64,000 nucleotides of DNA from Microbacterium sp. 3J1 (GCF_001049495.1 NZ_CDWI01000011.1:930001-994000); one strand, 5' to 3'; counted from the first letter of the stretch, positions 17,753-26,017 are shown. A program made the numbers and translations. The notes: a model not told the origin generated them from the sequence alone.

Positions 17753-18394
17753 ATGCGCCAGAATCCCAGCTTCACGCTCGCCGACGTGGGGGAGATGCGC
17801 CGAGTCATCGACGCGAACCCCTGGGCGACCATCGTCAGCGTCGGCGCGGACGGGCTCGTCTCATCCCACTACGTCGTCCTCCTCGACGTGGATCGAGACG
17901 ACCTGACGGTCGTCGGACACGTGGGCAGGCCGGATGACCTCATCCACGGTCTCGGAGACGGAGAGCTCCTCATCGTGTTCCAGGGGCCCCACGGGTACAT
18001 CTCGCCGGGCTGGTACGGCGACGTGCCGGCGGTCCCGACCTGGAACTACGTCGCCGTCCATCTGGCAGGCGTGCCGGAGATCCTGAGCGAGGAGGAGAAC
18101 CTCGCCGTGCTGGATCGCCTCGTCGATCGCTTCGAAGGTCAGATGCCAGAGCCCCGGCGCATGTGGGAGCGACCGAACGATCCGGCCTTCGTCGCGCGCC
18201 TGGCCGCAGGCACCGTCGGATTCCGACTGACACCGACGCGGGTGGTCGCGAAGCGGAAACTGAGCCAGAACAAGGCGCCGGAGGTCGTGGAGACGGTCGT
18301 CGCCGAGCTGGAGGGCGACGGGCCCTACGCGCACCCGGCGCTGGCGCAGGAGATGCGCCGCGCGCAGCGTGCACGGACGAGGACATCGTCGTGA
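17753..18394 (+). CDS. PaiB-like FMN-binding protein
   Basis: A 213-residue protein of the PaiB family, named for a Bacillus regulator of sporulation and protease genes; most members are simply FMN-binding split-barrel proteins. Visible features are NPWATIVSVGADGLVSSHYVV at the start of the barrel, VVGHVGRPDD, the family stretch FQGPHGYISPGWY and VPTWNYVAVHLAG, and KLSQNK near the end. The C-terminus is Arg-rich. It overlaps the next gene, an amidohydrolase, by four bases (GTGA), so the two are probably coupled. Confidence 0.88.
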   Translation: MRQNPSFTLADVGEMRRVIDANPWATIVSVGADGLVSSHYVVLLDVDRDDLTVVGHVGRPDDLIHGLGDGELLIVFQGPHGYISPGWYGDVPAVPTWNYVAVHLAGVPEILSEEENLAVLDRLVDRFEGQMPEPRRMWERPNDPAFVARLAAGTVGFRLTPTRVVAKRKLSQNKAPEVVETVVAELEGDGPYAHPALAQEMRRAQRARTRTSS

Positions 18395-19887
18395 CACAGG
18401 TCGGGGATCTGGTGGGCACCATCGTCGCCGTGCGCATCGCTGGAGAAGGGCGCGAGTTCCTCGTCGACGACGAACCGGTCGACATCTTCATCGAGGACGG
18501 CACGATCGCGGACATCGCGCCGACGGGGGCACTTCGGACACGAGGAGAGGTCCTCGACACGGCCGGCGCGTGGGCGGTGCCCGGTCTCTGGGACAACCAC
18601 GTCCACACCGTGCAGTGGGCGCTGGCCGCGGAGCGGGTTTCGCTCGGCTCTGCCGAATCCGCGGCCCAGGCGGCAGGGATCATGGCGGCGGCTCCGCCGC
18701 TCCCGGACGGTCGCAAGGTGGGCGCCGGCTACCGCGACGCGATCTGGGCGGATGCTCCGACGCTGGACCTCATCGATCAGAGGACCGGTGAGACCCCGAC
18801 GTATCTGATCAATGCGGACGTCCACAGCACCTGGCTCAACTCGGCCGCCCTGCGTCTGGAGGGCTACGTGAGCCCCGACGGCGTGCTGCGGGAGGAGGAT
18901 GCCTTCGAGATCTCTCGGCGCCTCAACGCCGTGGACGCGGCCCGCGGTGACGCGGCTGTCCTGGCGGCCGGGGAACGTGCGGCGATGCGCGGCGTCACCG
19001 GCCTGGTCGACTTCGACATGGCCTGGAACGCCGACGCGTGGCCGCGCAGGGTCGCGTCCGGCTTCGCCGCGCACCGGGTCGAGTTCTCGATCTACCCCTT
19101 CGATCTTCGACGCGCGATCGACGAGGGCCTCCAGACCGGCGACCTGAGAGAGGATGCGGATGCCCCATCCGCCGGTCGCGGGCTGATCCGGGTCGGGCCG
19201 CTGAAGATCATCAGCGACGGCTCCTTGGGAACCCGGACCGCTGCCTGCTCGCACGCGTACTCCGGGGATCCGGGGAACTTCGGAGTGCTCACCGTCCCGC
19301 CCGCCGAGCTGACGGCGCTGTTGACCACGGCGACCGCCGCGGGGCTCTCCGTCGCCGTGCACGCGATCGGGGATCGTGCCGTGACCGCGGCCCTGGACGC
19401 GTTCACCACGACGGAGGCCGTCGGCACGATCGAGCACGCTCAGCTCGTCAGACACGGTGATCTGGCTCGGTTCGCGCGATTGGGCGTCGTCGCCAGCGTG
19501 CAGCCCCAGCACGCCCTCGACGACCGGGACATCGTCGGTCGGCTCTGGGCCGAGCAGACGTCGATCGGCTATCCGCTCGGGGCGTTGCGCGATGCCGGGG
19601 TCGATCTCCGCCTCGGATCCGATGCGCCGGTGGCGGCGCTGGACCCGTGGCAGGCGATGGCGGCGGCCGTCACCCGCACGGACGACGACCGCGGACCCTG
19701 GCACCCCGAGGAGCGACTGACCGCCGCTCAGGCGCTGCGGGCGAGCGCCCGGACGTCCCTGCGGCCCGGACAGCCCGCGGACATCGCGATCACGGGTCTC
19801 GACCCGTTGACGGCGTCCGGCGCGGAGCTGCGCGGGATGCCGGTCACCGTCACGCTCCTCGAGGGGCGGATCACGCACGCCTCGTGA
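18391..19887 (+). CDS. Amidohydrolase family protein (YtcJ-like)
   Basis: A 498-residue metal-dependent hydrolase. The N-terminal metal motif is DNHVHTVQW, the central LKIISDGSLGTRTA and VHAIGDRAV segments carry further ligands, GTIEHAQLV follows, and LGSDAPVAALDPW supplies the last Asp. This order fits the YtcJ/AtzN-like branch of amidohydrolases; the substrate is unknown. I chose the GTG at 18391 because it overlaps the PaiB-like stop; a longer frame reads back through that gene. A strong shared terminator lies 8 bases after the stop. Confidence 0.9.
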   Translation: MTQVGDLVGTIVAVRIAGEGREFLVDDEPVDIFIEDGTIADIAPTGALRTRGEVLDTAGAWAVPGLWDNHVHTVQWALAAERVSLGSAESAAQAAGIMAAAPPLPDGRKVGAGYRDAIWADAPTLDLIDQRTGETPTYLINADVHSTWLNSAALRLEGYVSPDGVLREEDAFEISRRLNAVDAARGDAAVLAAGERAAMRGVTGLVDFDMAWNADAWPRRVASGFAAHRVEFSIYPFDLRRAIDEGLQTGDLREDADAPSAGRGLIRVGPLKIISDGSLGTRTAACSHAYSGDPGNFGVLTVPPAELTALLTTATAAGLSVAVHAIGDRAVTAALDAFTTTEAVGTIEHAQLVRHGDLARFARLGVVASVQPQHALDDRDIVGRLWAEQTSIGYPLGALRDAGVDLRLGSDAPVAALDPWQAMAAAVTRTDDDRGPWHPEERLTAAQALRASARTSLRPGQPADIAITGLDPLTASGAELRGMPVTVTLLEGRITHAS

Positions 19888-19894
19888 TCACCGG

Positions 19895-19939
19895 GCACGA
19901 CGAAGGGCACCGGGCGACGCCCGGTGCCCTTCGTCGTGC
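19895..19939. terminator. Bidirectional terminator between amidohydrolase and dps
   Basis: A perfect 20-base inverted repeat (arms 19895-19914 and 19920-19939) with a CGACG loop. It lies between two convergent genes and can serve both. Confidence 0.88.
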
Positions 19940-19946
19940 GGATCTC

Positions 19947-20432
19947 TCAGGCGGCGATGTGCGACACGAGGAACCAGCGGTCCTTCTCGAGCCCGCGAAC
20001 GATCTCGATCGCCACGTCCTGGCTCGTGAGGTCGACCTCGTCGAGGCCCTCGATCGCCGACTTCGCGTCGATGAGGATCGCGTCGATGTCGGCGATCACT
20101 GCGCGGACGAGCTCGTCGGACTGCGTGAAGCCGGCCGGAACCGAGGTGGAGCTGCCCTTGGCCGCGACCGAACTGACACGCGCGTCGATCGGCAGGCCGA
20201 GTGCGACGATGCGCTCTGCGGCGGTGTCGGCGAACTCGCCGGCGTGGTCGACGATCGTGTCGAGCAGCTCGTGCACACCGACGAAGTTGGCGCCGCGGAC
20301 GTGCCAGTGCGCCTGCTTGCCGTTGATGGTGAGGGCCTGGAGGCCGAGGACGACGGGGGAGAGGAACTGGGCGGCTGCGGCTGCCACGGTCGGGTCGCTC
20401 GCGGTGGTGGAAACGGTGTGTGCCTTGCTCAT
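19947..20432 (-). CDS. dps: Dps-family ferroxidase/DNA-protection protein
   Basis: A 161-residue ferritin-like protein that stores iron and protects DNA in starvation or peroxide stress. The inter-subunit ferroxidase residues are visible in QAHWHVRGANFVGVHELLDTIVDHAGEFADTAAERI (His, His, Asp and Glu). The helix LTSQDVAIEIVRGLEKDRWFLVSH closes the bundle. There is no long Lys-rich N-terminal tail, so DNA binding may be weak. The ATG has GAGGAG upstream. The promoter region shows TTGCGG and TAGCGT separated by 16 bases. Confidence 0.94.
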   Translation of the reverse strand: MSKAHTVSTTASDPTVAAAAAQFLSPVVLGLQALTINGKQAHWHVRGANFVGVHELLDTIVDHAGEFADTAAERIVALGLPIDARVSSVAAKGSSTSVPAGFTQSDELVRAVIADIDAILIDAKSAIEGLDEVDLTSQDVAIEIVRGLEKDRWFLVSHIAA

Positions 20433-20475
20433 CTTGACTCCTCAGGAGTGGTCGTCTGCATGTCTGATGAAGACA

Positions 20476-20503
20476 ACGCTACTCAGCCTGGAACATTCCG
20501 CAA
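20476..20503 (-). promoter_or_regulatory. dps promoter (-35 TTGCGG, -10 TAGCGT)
   Basis: On the minus strand, TTGCGG (20503-20498) and TAGCGT (20481-20476) are 16 bases apart, 43 bases before the dps start. This is one of the few promoters here with a plausible -35 element. Confidence 0.45.
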
Positions 20504-20561
20504 GCAAGCGAAGGCTGGGCTTAGTCCCGCGTAATCACGCGGCAGGACAGGGGTGTGAGGG

Positions 20562-20567
20562 TAGTCT
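20562..20567 (+). promoter_or_regulatory. -10 hexamer TAGTCT, gamma-carbonic anhydrase gene
   Basis: TAGTCT ends six bases before the ATG at 20574. The bases between (CACCTC) are pyrimidine-rich and cannot be a ribosome site, so a leaderless mRNA is especially likely. Confidence 0.6.
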
Positions 20568-20573
20568 CACCTC

Positions 20574-21110
20574 ATGACCATCGCCGCCGGAGCATCCGTT
20601 CTCGCACTACCCGGAAGAACCCCGACCATCGATCCAGCGTCCTTCATCGCCGACGGTGCGCGAGTCGTCGGGGACGTCGCACTCGGAGCCGAGGCCAGTG
20701 TCTGGTACAACGCCGTCCTGCGCGGCGACTCCGCCGCGATCGTCATCGGCGACGGCAGCAACGTGCAGGACAACGTGTCGGTGCACGTGGACGTCGACCA
20801 TTCGGTGGTGGTGGGCGCGAAGGTCTCGATCGGGCACAACGCCGTCGTGCACGGCTGCACGATCGGTGACGGTTCTCTCATCGGGATGGGGGCGGTGGTG
20901 CTGAGCGGCGCGGTGATCGGCCAGGGCTGCCTTGTCGCCGGGGGCGCGGTCGTGCTCGGCGACGCCGTGATCCCGGATGGGAGCCTCGTCGCGGGCGTCC
21001 CCGCGAAGGTGCGCAGAGCGCTGACGGACGAGGAGCGAGCGGGGCTGATCCGCAACGCGGAGATCTACCTCTCGCATCTCGCCACCCACGCCGCCGCGAC
21101 GAAGATCTGA
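20574..21110 (+). CDS. Gamma-class carbonic anhydrase-like protein
   Basis: A 178-residue left-handed beta-helix protein. Hexapeptide repeats run from about residue 30 to 140 (for example VVGAKVSIGHNAVVHGCTIGDG). Three His that would bind metal between subunits are in SVHVDVDH and IGHNAVVHG. The C-terminal helix follows GVPAKVRRAL. Gamma-carbonic anhydrase folds hydrate carbon dioxide, but many bacterial members (YrdA/CaiE types) have not been shown to be active. There is no Shine-Dalgarno sequence. It is a single gene, followed by tRNA-Met. Confidence 0.88.
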   Translation: MTIAAGASVLALPGRTPTIDPASFIADGARVVGDVALGAEASVWYNAVLRGDSAAIVIGDGSNVQDNVSVHVDVDHSVVVGAKVSIGHNAVVHGCTIGDGSLIGMGAVVLSGAVIGQGCLVAGGAVVLGDAVIPDGSLVAGVPAKVRRALTDEERAGLIRNAEIYLSHLATHAAATKI

Positions 21111-21140
21111 GGCTGTCGTCCCCGCTAGGCTGGGGAGCAC

Positions 21141-21214
21141 GGGGCGGTGGCCAAGCTGGTTAAGGCAGTGGGCTCATAACCCAACGATCGCGGGTTCAAG
21201 TCCCGCCCGCCCTA
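21141..21214 (+). tRNA. tRNA-Met (CAT anticodon)
   Basis: The acceptor stem GGGGCGG pairs with CCGCCCT (first pair G-U), with A as discriminator. The anticodon stem GTGGG/CCCAA encloses CTCATAA, giving CAT at 21175-21177. The T arm is GCGGG-TTCAAGT-CCCGC. It lacks the three G-C pairs at the base of the anticodon stem typical of the initiator, so elongator Met is likelier; a tRNA-Ile with modified CAT cannot be fully excluded by eye. Confidence 0.93.
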
Positions 21215-21228
21215 CCGTGTGACCGGTG

Positions 21229-21552
21229 TCACGATTCGTCGGCGGGCTCCGCGAGTTCGAGGTGCTCGTCGATGAGGGTGATGCCGCCGCTCGAGTTGGC
21301 CGAGTGGGCGAGCTCCTCGATCCAGCGTCGGCTGAGCTCCGGCGTCTCCGACTCCTGGAAGACGAAGCGCAGCGGGATCGAGGGGTGCAGCCAGATGGTC
21401 GATCGCCCCTGCTGCTGGCCGTCCGGGTGCCTCCAGGACAGCGTGAAGCTCTCGTTCCGGCGGAGCTTCGTGGCGACGACGACCTTGAGGTGTGCGAGAG
21501 CCCTGTCGTCGATCTGGATCGGCTCTGAGGCGCCGTAAAAGAGAGAACCCAT
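21229..21552 (-). CDS. Small Microbacteriaceae-type protein (DUF7882-like)
   Basis: A 107-residue protein starting MGSLFYGASEPIQIDDRALAHL, then VVVATKLRRNESFTLSW and RSTIWLHPSIPLRFVF. This matches a family of short proteins common and often multicopy in Microbacteriaceae. Databases sometimes label them ATP-dependent DNA ligase, but this one is far too short and has no ligase KxDG motif. The function is unknown. TAGATT lies seven bases before the ATG. It lies just downstream of, and convergent with, tRNA-Met. Confidence 0.75.
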   Translation of the reverse strand: MGSLFYGASEPIQIDDRALAHLKVVVATKLRRNESFTLSWRHPDGQQQGRSTIWLHPSIPLRFVFQESETPELSRRWIEELAHSANSSGGITLIDEHLELAEPADES

Positions 21553-21559
21553 GTCTCGG

Positions 21560-21565
21560 AATCTA
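21560..21565 (-). promoter_or_regulatory. -10 hexamer TAGATT, DUF7882-like gene
   Basis: TAGATT on the minus strand ends seven bases before the ATG at 21552, the leaderless layout. Confidence 0.5.
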
Positions 21566-21638
21566 CGTGTGCCGCGCGCGCGGGCTGTTTCTCCGCACCA
21601 CGACGCGCGATCGATGCGAAGAGTTCATTCGCGAAATG

Positions 21639-22568
21639 TCATCGCCGGTGCGTACCCGCGGTCACCGAGGGGAGCACGCCGAACGCGTCGCGATAGGCGA
21701 CGGCGAATCGAGACGGGTGGGAGAAGCCCCATCGTCGCGCGATCGCCGCGACGGTCGACGGGGCCCCGGAGCGCAGGTCGCGGTGCGCGCCGTCGAGGCG
21801 CGCCTGCTTGAGGCATTCGGCCGGTGTCATGTCGAGCGCGCGACGGAATGCGTACTGCAGGCCCCGGGTCGACATGTGGACAGCCCCGGCGACATCATCC
21901 ACGGTGATCGGGCGGTGTGCGTTCTCGGCGATGAAGTCCAGCGCCCTCCGCACCGTCGCCGGAGCCGGGGCCGACTGCGCGGAGCGATGCCGGTTCTTCT
22001 CGATCGAGGTCGTGAACGACGTCAGGGTGGTCGCGGCGGCGTGTCTGCCGAGTTCCGCCCGCACGACGTGGTCGTCGTCATCGAGGGCGGCAGCGCTGGA
22101 TTCGAGATACGAGAACATGCGATTCCACGCCGCGGAGGCCTGTTCGCTCTTCGGTGCGAGCTCGGCGACGTGCAGGGAGAGGGTGTCGTCGCCGCTGATC
22201 CGTCGAGCCAGCTGCTGGAGCGCGTCCCGCTCGAACACGAGGGCGGTGACCCGCGCTCCGCGTTCCCACTGGGCGTGCACGCGAGGACCGTCGGAGATCC
22301 ATGGACTCGTGGGGTTCAGGTCGCCGCGATCGGACCAGACACGCACGTCCGGACCGGCGACGCGGCAGGCGAGGAACTGGTCGTGCGGCTCCGCCGTGGA
22401 ACGCACCTCGGCCGCGAGGTCATAGCGGACCAGGCTGGCGGCGCCGAGGTCGGCAGAGTGCCAGTCGAACAGGAAACGGCGGGGATCCACGTCATGCAGC
22501 ACGGCGGACGGCACGAACTGCTTCCAGGTGGACTCCACGAGAGAGACGTCTCGGGTTCGGAACTGCAT
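21639..22568 (-). CDS. AraC-family transcriptional regulator
   Basis: A 309-residue regulator. The C-terminal third has two helix-turn-helix units: RPITVDDVAGAVHMSTRGLQYAFRRALDMTP and PSTVAAIARRWGFSHPSRFAVAYRDAFGVLPS. The N-terminal 190 residues form a sensor domain like that of AraC-binding-domain-like regulators (for example the start SVDPRRFLFDW-type segment DVDPRRFLFDWHS). The inducer is unknown. The ATG has AGGAGG upstream. No gene in its own operon gives a clue to the target; the exonuclease upstream lies only seven bases away. Confidence 0.92.
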   Translation of the reverse strand: MQFRTRDVSLVESTWKQFVPSAVLHDVDPRRFLFDWHSADLGAASLVRYDLAAEVRSTAEPHDQFLACRVAGPDVRVWSDRGDLNPTSPWISDGPRVHAQWERGARVTALVFERDALQQLARRISGDDTLSLHVAELAPKSEQASAAWNRMFSYLESSAAALDDDDHVVRAELGRHAAATTLTSFTTSIEKNRHRSAQSAPAPATVRRALDFIAENAHRPITVDDVAGAVHMSTRGLQYAFRRALDMTPAECLKQARLDGAHRDLRSGAPSTVAAIARRWGFSHPSRFAVAYRDAFGVLPSVTAGTHRR

Positions 22569-22574
22569 CCGTGT

Positions 22575-23306
22575 CTACCTCCTGTGTTCACGGTGTGGTG
22601 ATGGTCGTACCGGCCAGGTCCCGTCGAGCCGATCGTCGGGCTCGATCCGGCCGATCCGGATGAAGTACTCGGTGAGGCTCGCTGCTTGGGCGCGAGCCCA
22701 TCCGATCTGACTCGTGTGCAGTTCCGCCAGCGTCTCGGGCAGAGCGAACTGACGGGCCAGAGCCTGGGCGACTCGGCCTGCGGCCACCGCATCTGCAGCT
22801 GCCTCATGAGCGTCTTCGAGGCTCACGGCATAGAGCGCGGCGACGACCTGGAGCGTGCGCTTTCCAGGTCGGTATCTATCGTACGCCTTGTCGATGACCA
22901 GTGGATCGATGATCGGCGACGGATCATCCAGGGGGATCACGCCGTGTCGTCGCGCCTCATTCGCGAGGAGCGAGAAGTCGTAGGACGCGTTGTAGGCCAC
23001 GACCGGAACGCCCTGCGCCAGCAGGGAGCGCAGGGCCGCGATGACCTCGGCGACGACCTGGCCCACCGGGCGGCCGTGACTGCGGGCCTGCGCGGTCGTG
23101 ATCCCGTGCACGGCGGTCGCACCCGCGGGGATGTCGATGCCGGGATCCGCGAACCAGTCCCGTGCGGCGATCTCGCGCCCGTGTGCATCGAGAAGACCGA
23201 CGTGCGCCGTGACGATCCGGTCGCTCTCGACGTCGACTCCCGTGGTCTCCAGGTCGAAGACCCCGACGCGCGTCACCCAGTCGGGAAGGGGCGGGAGCGC
23301 GGGCAT
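22575..23306 (-). CDS. DnaQ-like 3'-5' exonuclease
   Basis: A 243-residue DEDDh exonuclease related to the DNA polymerase III epsilon subunit. Exo I is VFDLETTGVDVE, Exo II is VAYNASYDFSLL, and Exo III is the AHEAAADAVAAG segment with His and Asp. HGITTAQA follows the family pattern. A C-terminal stretch of about 50 residues after the fold contains WARAQAASLTEYFIRIG. Possible roles are proofreading-like or repair exonuclease; no polymerase is nearby. Two ATGs are possible (23336 and 23306); neither has a good ribosome site, and I chose the one giving MPALPPLPDWVTRVG because it matches the usual length. Confidence 0.82.
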   Translation of the reverse strand: MPALPPLPDWVTRVGVFDLETTGVDVESDRIVTAHVGLLDAHGREIAARDWFADPGIDIPAGATAVHGITTAQARSHGRPVGQVVAEVIAALRSLLAQGVPVVAYNASYDFSLLANEARRHGVIPLDDPSPIIDPLVIDKAYDRYRPGKRTLQVVAALYAVSLEDAHEAAADAVAAGRVAQALARQFALPETLAELHTSQIGWARAQAASLTEYFIRIGRIEPDDRLDGTWPVRPSPHREHRR

Positions 23307-23371
23307 GGTAGCCACGCTAGAGCCGACCTCGGACATCGCGGAGGAGGCGTGGCCACCGTGCTCGCCACTCG

Positions 23372-23377
23372 TAGACT
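23372..23377 (+). promoter_or_regulatory. -10 hexamer TAGACT, alpha/beta hydrolase gene
   Basis: TAGACT ends six bases before the GTG at 23384, the leaderless layout. Confidence 0.55.
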
Positions 23378-23383
23378 GAGCAC

Positions 23384-24283
23384 GTGACTGTTCCCTCGCC
23401 CTACGCCGACCGGCTGCGCCGTCTGCCGGTCGTCCGCTCAGAGGTGGAGGTACGGGGAGCGACGACGGCCTACTGGGTGTACGGACCCGCCGACGCGGAT
23501 ACGACCGTGATCGCCGTCCACGGCTTCCGGGGGGAGCATCACGGCCTCGAGTCCGTGCTCGCGTTCCTCCCCGAACTGCGCGTGATCGCCCCCGACCTCC
23601 CGGGGTTCGGCGAGAGCGCGCCGGCGGAGGAGCGGACGTACGACCTCGACGAGTACAGCGGCTGGCTCGCGGAGTTCGCAGCAACCGTGGCGCCGGGCGC
23701 CGTCATCCTCGGGCACTCGTTCGGCTCGATCGTCGCGTCGGCCGCCGTGGCGGGGGGACTCGACACGCCTCGTCTCATCCTGATCAATCCCATCGGAGCG
23801 CCGGCGCTCGAGGGACCCAAGGGCATCATGACCCGCCTCGCAGTGCTCTACTACGCGCTGGGAGCCCGACTGCCCGAGCGGCTGGGCACCGCGGTGCTGC
23901 GGAACGGACTGATCGTGCGGGTGATGAGCATCGCGATGGCCAAGACCACGGACCGCGATCTGCGCCGATTCATCCACGACCAGCACGACACCTACTTCTC
24001 GCGATTCGCCGACCGCGACGTGCTCCGTGACGCGTTCGTGACGAGCGTGTCGCACGACGTCAGCGAGTTCGCCGCGTCGATCGACGTCCCCACACTCCTC
24101 ATCGCCGCTCAGCGCGACGACATCACGCCGATCGAGGTCGAGCGCGAGCTCGTCACCCGCTTCCCTGATGCCTCACTCGTGGAGATCGCCGACGTCGGTC
24201 ATCTGATCCACTACGAGACGCCCGCCGAAGCCGCGGGCGCCGTTCGTCGATTCCTCAGGATTCCCGTCGCGCGAGACCGATGA
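23384..24283 (+). CDS. Alpha/beta hydrolase
   Basis: A 299-residue alpha/beta-fold hydrolase. The oxyanion region is VHGFRGEHHGLE, the nucleophile Ser lies in GHSFGS, the acid Asp in AAQRDDITP, and the catalytic His in DVGHLIHYE. A helical lid spans about residues 150-225. The substrate is not apparent. The last 29 bases overlap, head to head at the 3' ends, with the Lrp-type regulator on the other strand, so transcription of one may interfere with the other. Confidence 0.9.
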   Translation: MTVPSPYADRLRRLPVVRSEVEVRGATTAYWVYGPADADTTVIAVHGFRGEHHGLESVLAFLPELRVIAPDLPGFGESAPAEERTYDLDEYSGWLAEFAATVAPGAVILGHSFGSIVASAAVAGGLDTPRLILINPIGAPALEGPKGIMTRLAVLYYALGARLPERLGTAVLRNGLIVRVMSIAMAKTTDRDLRRFIHDQHDTYFSRFADRDVLRDAFVTSVSHDVSEFAASIDVPTLLIAAQRDDITPIEVERELVTRFPDASLVEIADVGHLIHYETPAEAAGAVRRFLRIPVARDR

Positions 24284-24728
24284 GCCCCGCCACGCGGAAG
24301 GGGATCACCTCGCCCATGGCGAGTGACGTCTCGGTGCGCTCGACGCCTTCGATGGACAGGATCCGCGCGTCGGTGTCGAAGAGGTGCCGCGCGTCGCGGC
24401 AGGCCACCCGGGCGAGCAGATCGATCGATCCGCTGAGCCCGTGCGCCTGCACGATCTCCGGGATGCGGGCGAGCTCGTTGATGATGCGAGGCAGCTCGGT
24501 CTGACGCACCCCGATGCTCACGAAGGCCTGCAGGGGGAAACCGAGCACGTCGGTCGAGAAGGATCTCTCGTAGGAGAGGAAGATCCCGGTCTGCTCGAGG
24601 CGGCTCATCCGGGCCTGGATGGTGTTCCGCGACAGCCCCAGATTCTCGGCGAGAGCGACGATCGTGATGCGGGGATCGTCGGCGAGTGCGGCGAGCAGTT
24701 CCAGATCGATGCGGTCAAGTCCGGCCAT
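24255..24728 (-). CDS. Lrp/AsnC-family transcriptional regulator
   Basis: A 157-residue feast-famine regulator. The helix-turn-helix is DPRITIVALAENLGLSRNTIQARMSRLE (about residues 18-45). The C-terminal RAM domain has IPEIVQAHGLSGSIDLLARVACRD and a final beta strand. It is divergent from the branched-chain 2-oxo acid dehydrogenase genes, with a 171-base gap containing two clear inverted repeats. By analogy with BkdR of pseudomonads it probably controls those genes in response to branched-chain amino acids; this is inference from position. Confidence 0.93.
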   Translation of the reverse strand: MAGLDRIDLELLAALADDPRITIVALAENLGLSRNTIQARMSRLEQTGIFLSYERSFSTDVLGFPLQAFVSIGVRQTELPRIINELARIPEIVQAHGLSGSIDLLARVACRDARHLFDTDARILSIEGVERTETSLAMGEVIPFRVAGLIGLARRES

Positions 24729-24730
24729 AG

Positions 24731-24770
24731 TGCCAAAGAGTAGCAGGGGTGCACCCCTCCGAATTTGGCA
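24731..24770. promoter_or_regulatory. Nested palindromes, putative Lrp-family operator
   Basis: TGCCAAA (24731-24737) and TTTGGCA (24764-24770) form an inverted repeat. Inside it lies a perfect 14-base palindrome AGGGGTGCACCCCT (24745-24758). The two centres differ by one base. It lies directly before the Lrp-type regulator. Confidence 0.55.
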
Positions 24771-24774
24771 ACAT

Positions 24775-24801
24775 GCTCAAGCCGCCGCTCATTGCTTGAG
24801 C
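24775..24801. promoter_or_regulatory. Second inverted repeat in the bkd intergenic region
   Basis: GCTCAAG (24775-24781) and CTTGAGC (24795-24801) form a perfect seven-base inverted repeat with a 13-base spacer. Its centre is about 37 bases (3.5 helical turns) from the first palindrome, a spacing suited to co-operative binding of an Lrp octamer. Confidence 0.5.
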
Positions 24802-24899
24802 GAGGTGCTGAGCGGACGTACCCTCAGATCAAGCCGGCGACGACGCCGGTGGTCACGTGCGGAGCCTCACGAGGGCGGCCACGAACGAGGAGGACACCG

Positions 24900-26015
24900 A
24901 TGTCACCCCAGATCACTCCGATCGTCGATACGGAGCAGGACCTCGAGCTCTCCGAGCGGATCCTCCAGCCCGACGGGACGCGCATCGCGAACCCGCAGCT
25001 CGACCGTTTCGTCTCCGACCTGAGCGCCGAGGATCTCCGCGCTCTCCACCGCGACATGGTCGTGCTGCGCCGCATCGACGCCGAAGGCGTGGCTCTGCAG
25101 CGCCAGGGGCAGTTGGGTCTGTGGGCGCCGTGCAGGGGCCAGGAGGCGACCCAGATCGGAACCGCCCGCGCTCTCGAGCCGCAGGACTTCGTGTTCCCGA
25201 GTTACCGCGAGACCGGCGTCATCTACGCGCGCGGCGCGGCGCCGGGAGATTTCGTGCGGATGTGGCGGGGAGAAGAGGGTGCCGGTCACGACCCGAACGC
25301 GCTCCGGGTGGCGCCACTGCAGATCATCATCGGGGCACAGACCCTCCACGCCGTCGGCTACGCGCTGGGCATCAGCCACGACGGCACCGACGAGGTGGCC
25401 GTCACCTACTTCGGCGACGGCGCCACCAGCCAGGGAGATGTCAACGAGGCGATGATCTTCGCATCGTCCTACCGCGTCCCCGTCGTCTTCGTCTGCCAGA
25501 ACAATCACTGGGCGATCTCGGAGCCCGTCGCCGTGCAGTCGCAGTACCCGATCGCGGGGCGCGCCCCCGGCTTCGGCATCCCCAGCCTGAGGGTCGACGG
25601 CAACGACGTGCTCGCGTGCCTCGCCGCGATGCGGTGGGCGCTGGAGCACGCGCGGTCCGGCAAGGGACCGACCTACATCGAGGCCGTCACCTACCGGATG
25701 GGCCCCCACACCACCGCGGACGACCCCACCCGGTATCGGAACGACGACGAGCTCGAGGAGTGGCGCAGACGGGATCCGATCGCCCGCCTGGAAGCGCACC
25801 TGCGTGCGCTCGGAGAGCTGAGCGACGAGCACGTCGCCGAGACCGAGGCCGCAGCCGACGCGATGGCTCGCGAGATGCGCGCGGAGTGCCTCGGCATGGT
25901 GACGAGGCCGCCGCTGGCGGTCTTCGACGGCGTGTACGCGGAACCGCACTCCGGTCTCGAGCGCCAGCGCTCGGAGTACGCCGCCTACCTCGCCTCGTTC
26001 GACGGCGAGGTCTGA
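24900..26015 (+). CDS. bkdA: Branched-chain 2-oxo acid dehydrogenase E1 alpha subunit
   Basis: The thiamine-diphosphate-binding alpha subunit of the E1 component, which decarboxylates 2-oxo acids from valine, leucine and isoleucine. It has 371 residues. The ThDP motif begins at TYFGDGATSQGDVNEAM and ends at NNHWAIS. PSYRETGVIYARG and YRMGPHTTADDPTRYR (phosphorylation-loop region in mitochondrial homologues) are conserved. The ATG at 24900 follows GAGGAGGA. The E1 beta gene begins two bases after the stop. In M. tuberculosis the same trio is Rv2497c-Rv2495c. Confidence 0.93.
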   Translation: MSPQITPIVDTEQDLELSERILQPDGTRIANPQLDRFVSDLSAEDLRALHRDMVVLRRIDAEGVALQRQGQLGLWAPCRGQEATQIGTARALEPQDFVFPSYRETGVIYARGAAPGDFVRMWRGEEGAGHDPNALRVAPLQIIIGAQTLHAVGYALGISHDGTDEVAVTYFGDGATSQGDVNEAMIFASSYRVPVVFVCQNNHWAISEPVAVQSQYPIAGRAPGFGIPSLRVDGNDVLACLAAMRWALEHARSGKGPTYIEAVTYRMGPHTTADDPTRYRNDDELEEWRRRDPIARLEAHLRALGELSDEHVAETEAAADAMAREMRAECLGMVTRPPLAVFDGVYAEPHSGLERQRSEYAAYLASFDGEV

Positions 26016-26017
26016 CC

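Noticed and set aside
21229..21552. Possible ATP-dependent DNA ligase annotation for the 107-residue gene
   Set aside because: The protein has no KxDG nucleotidyl-transfer motif and is several times too short.
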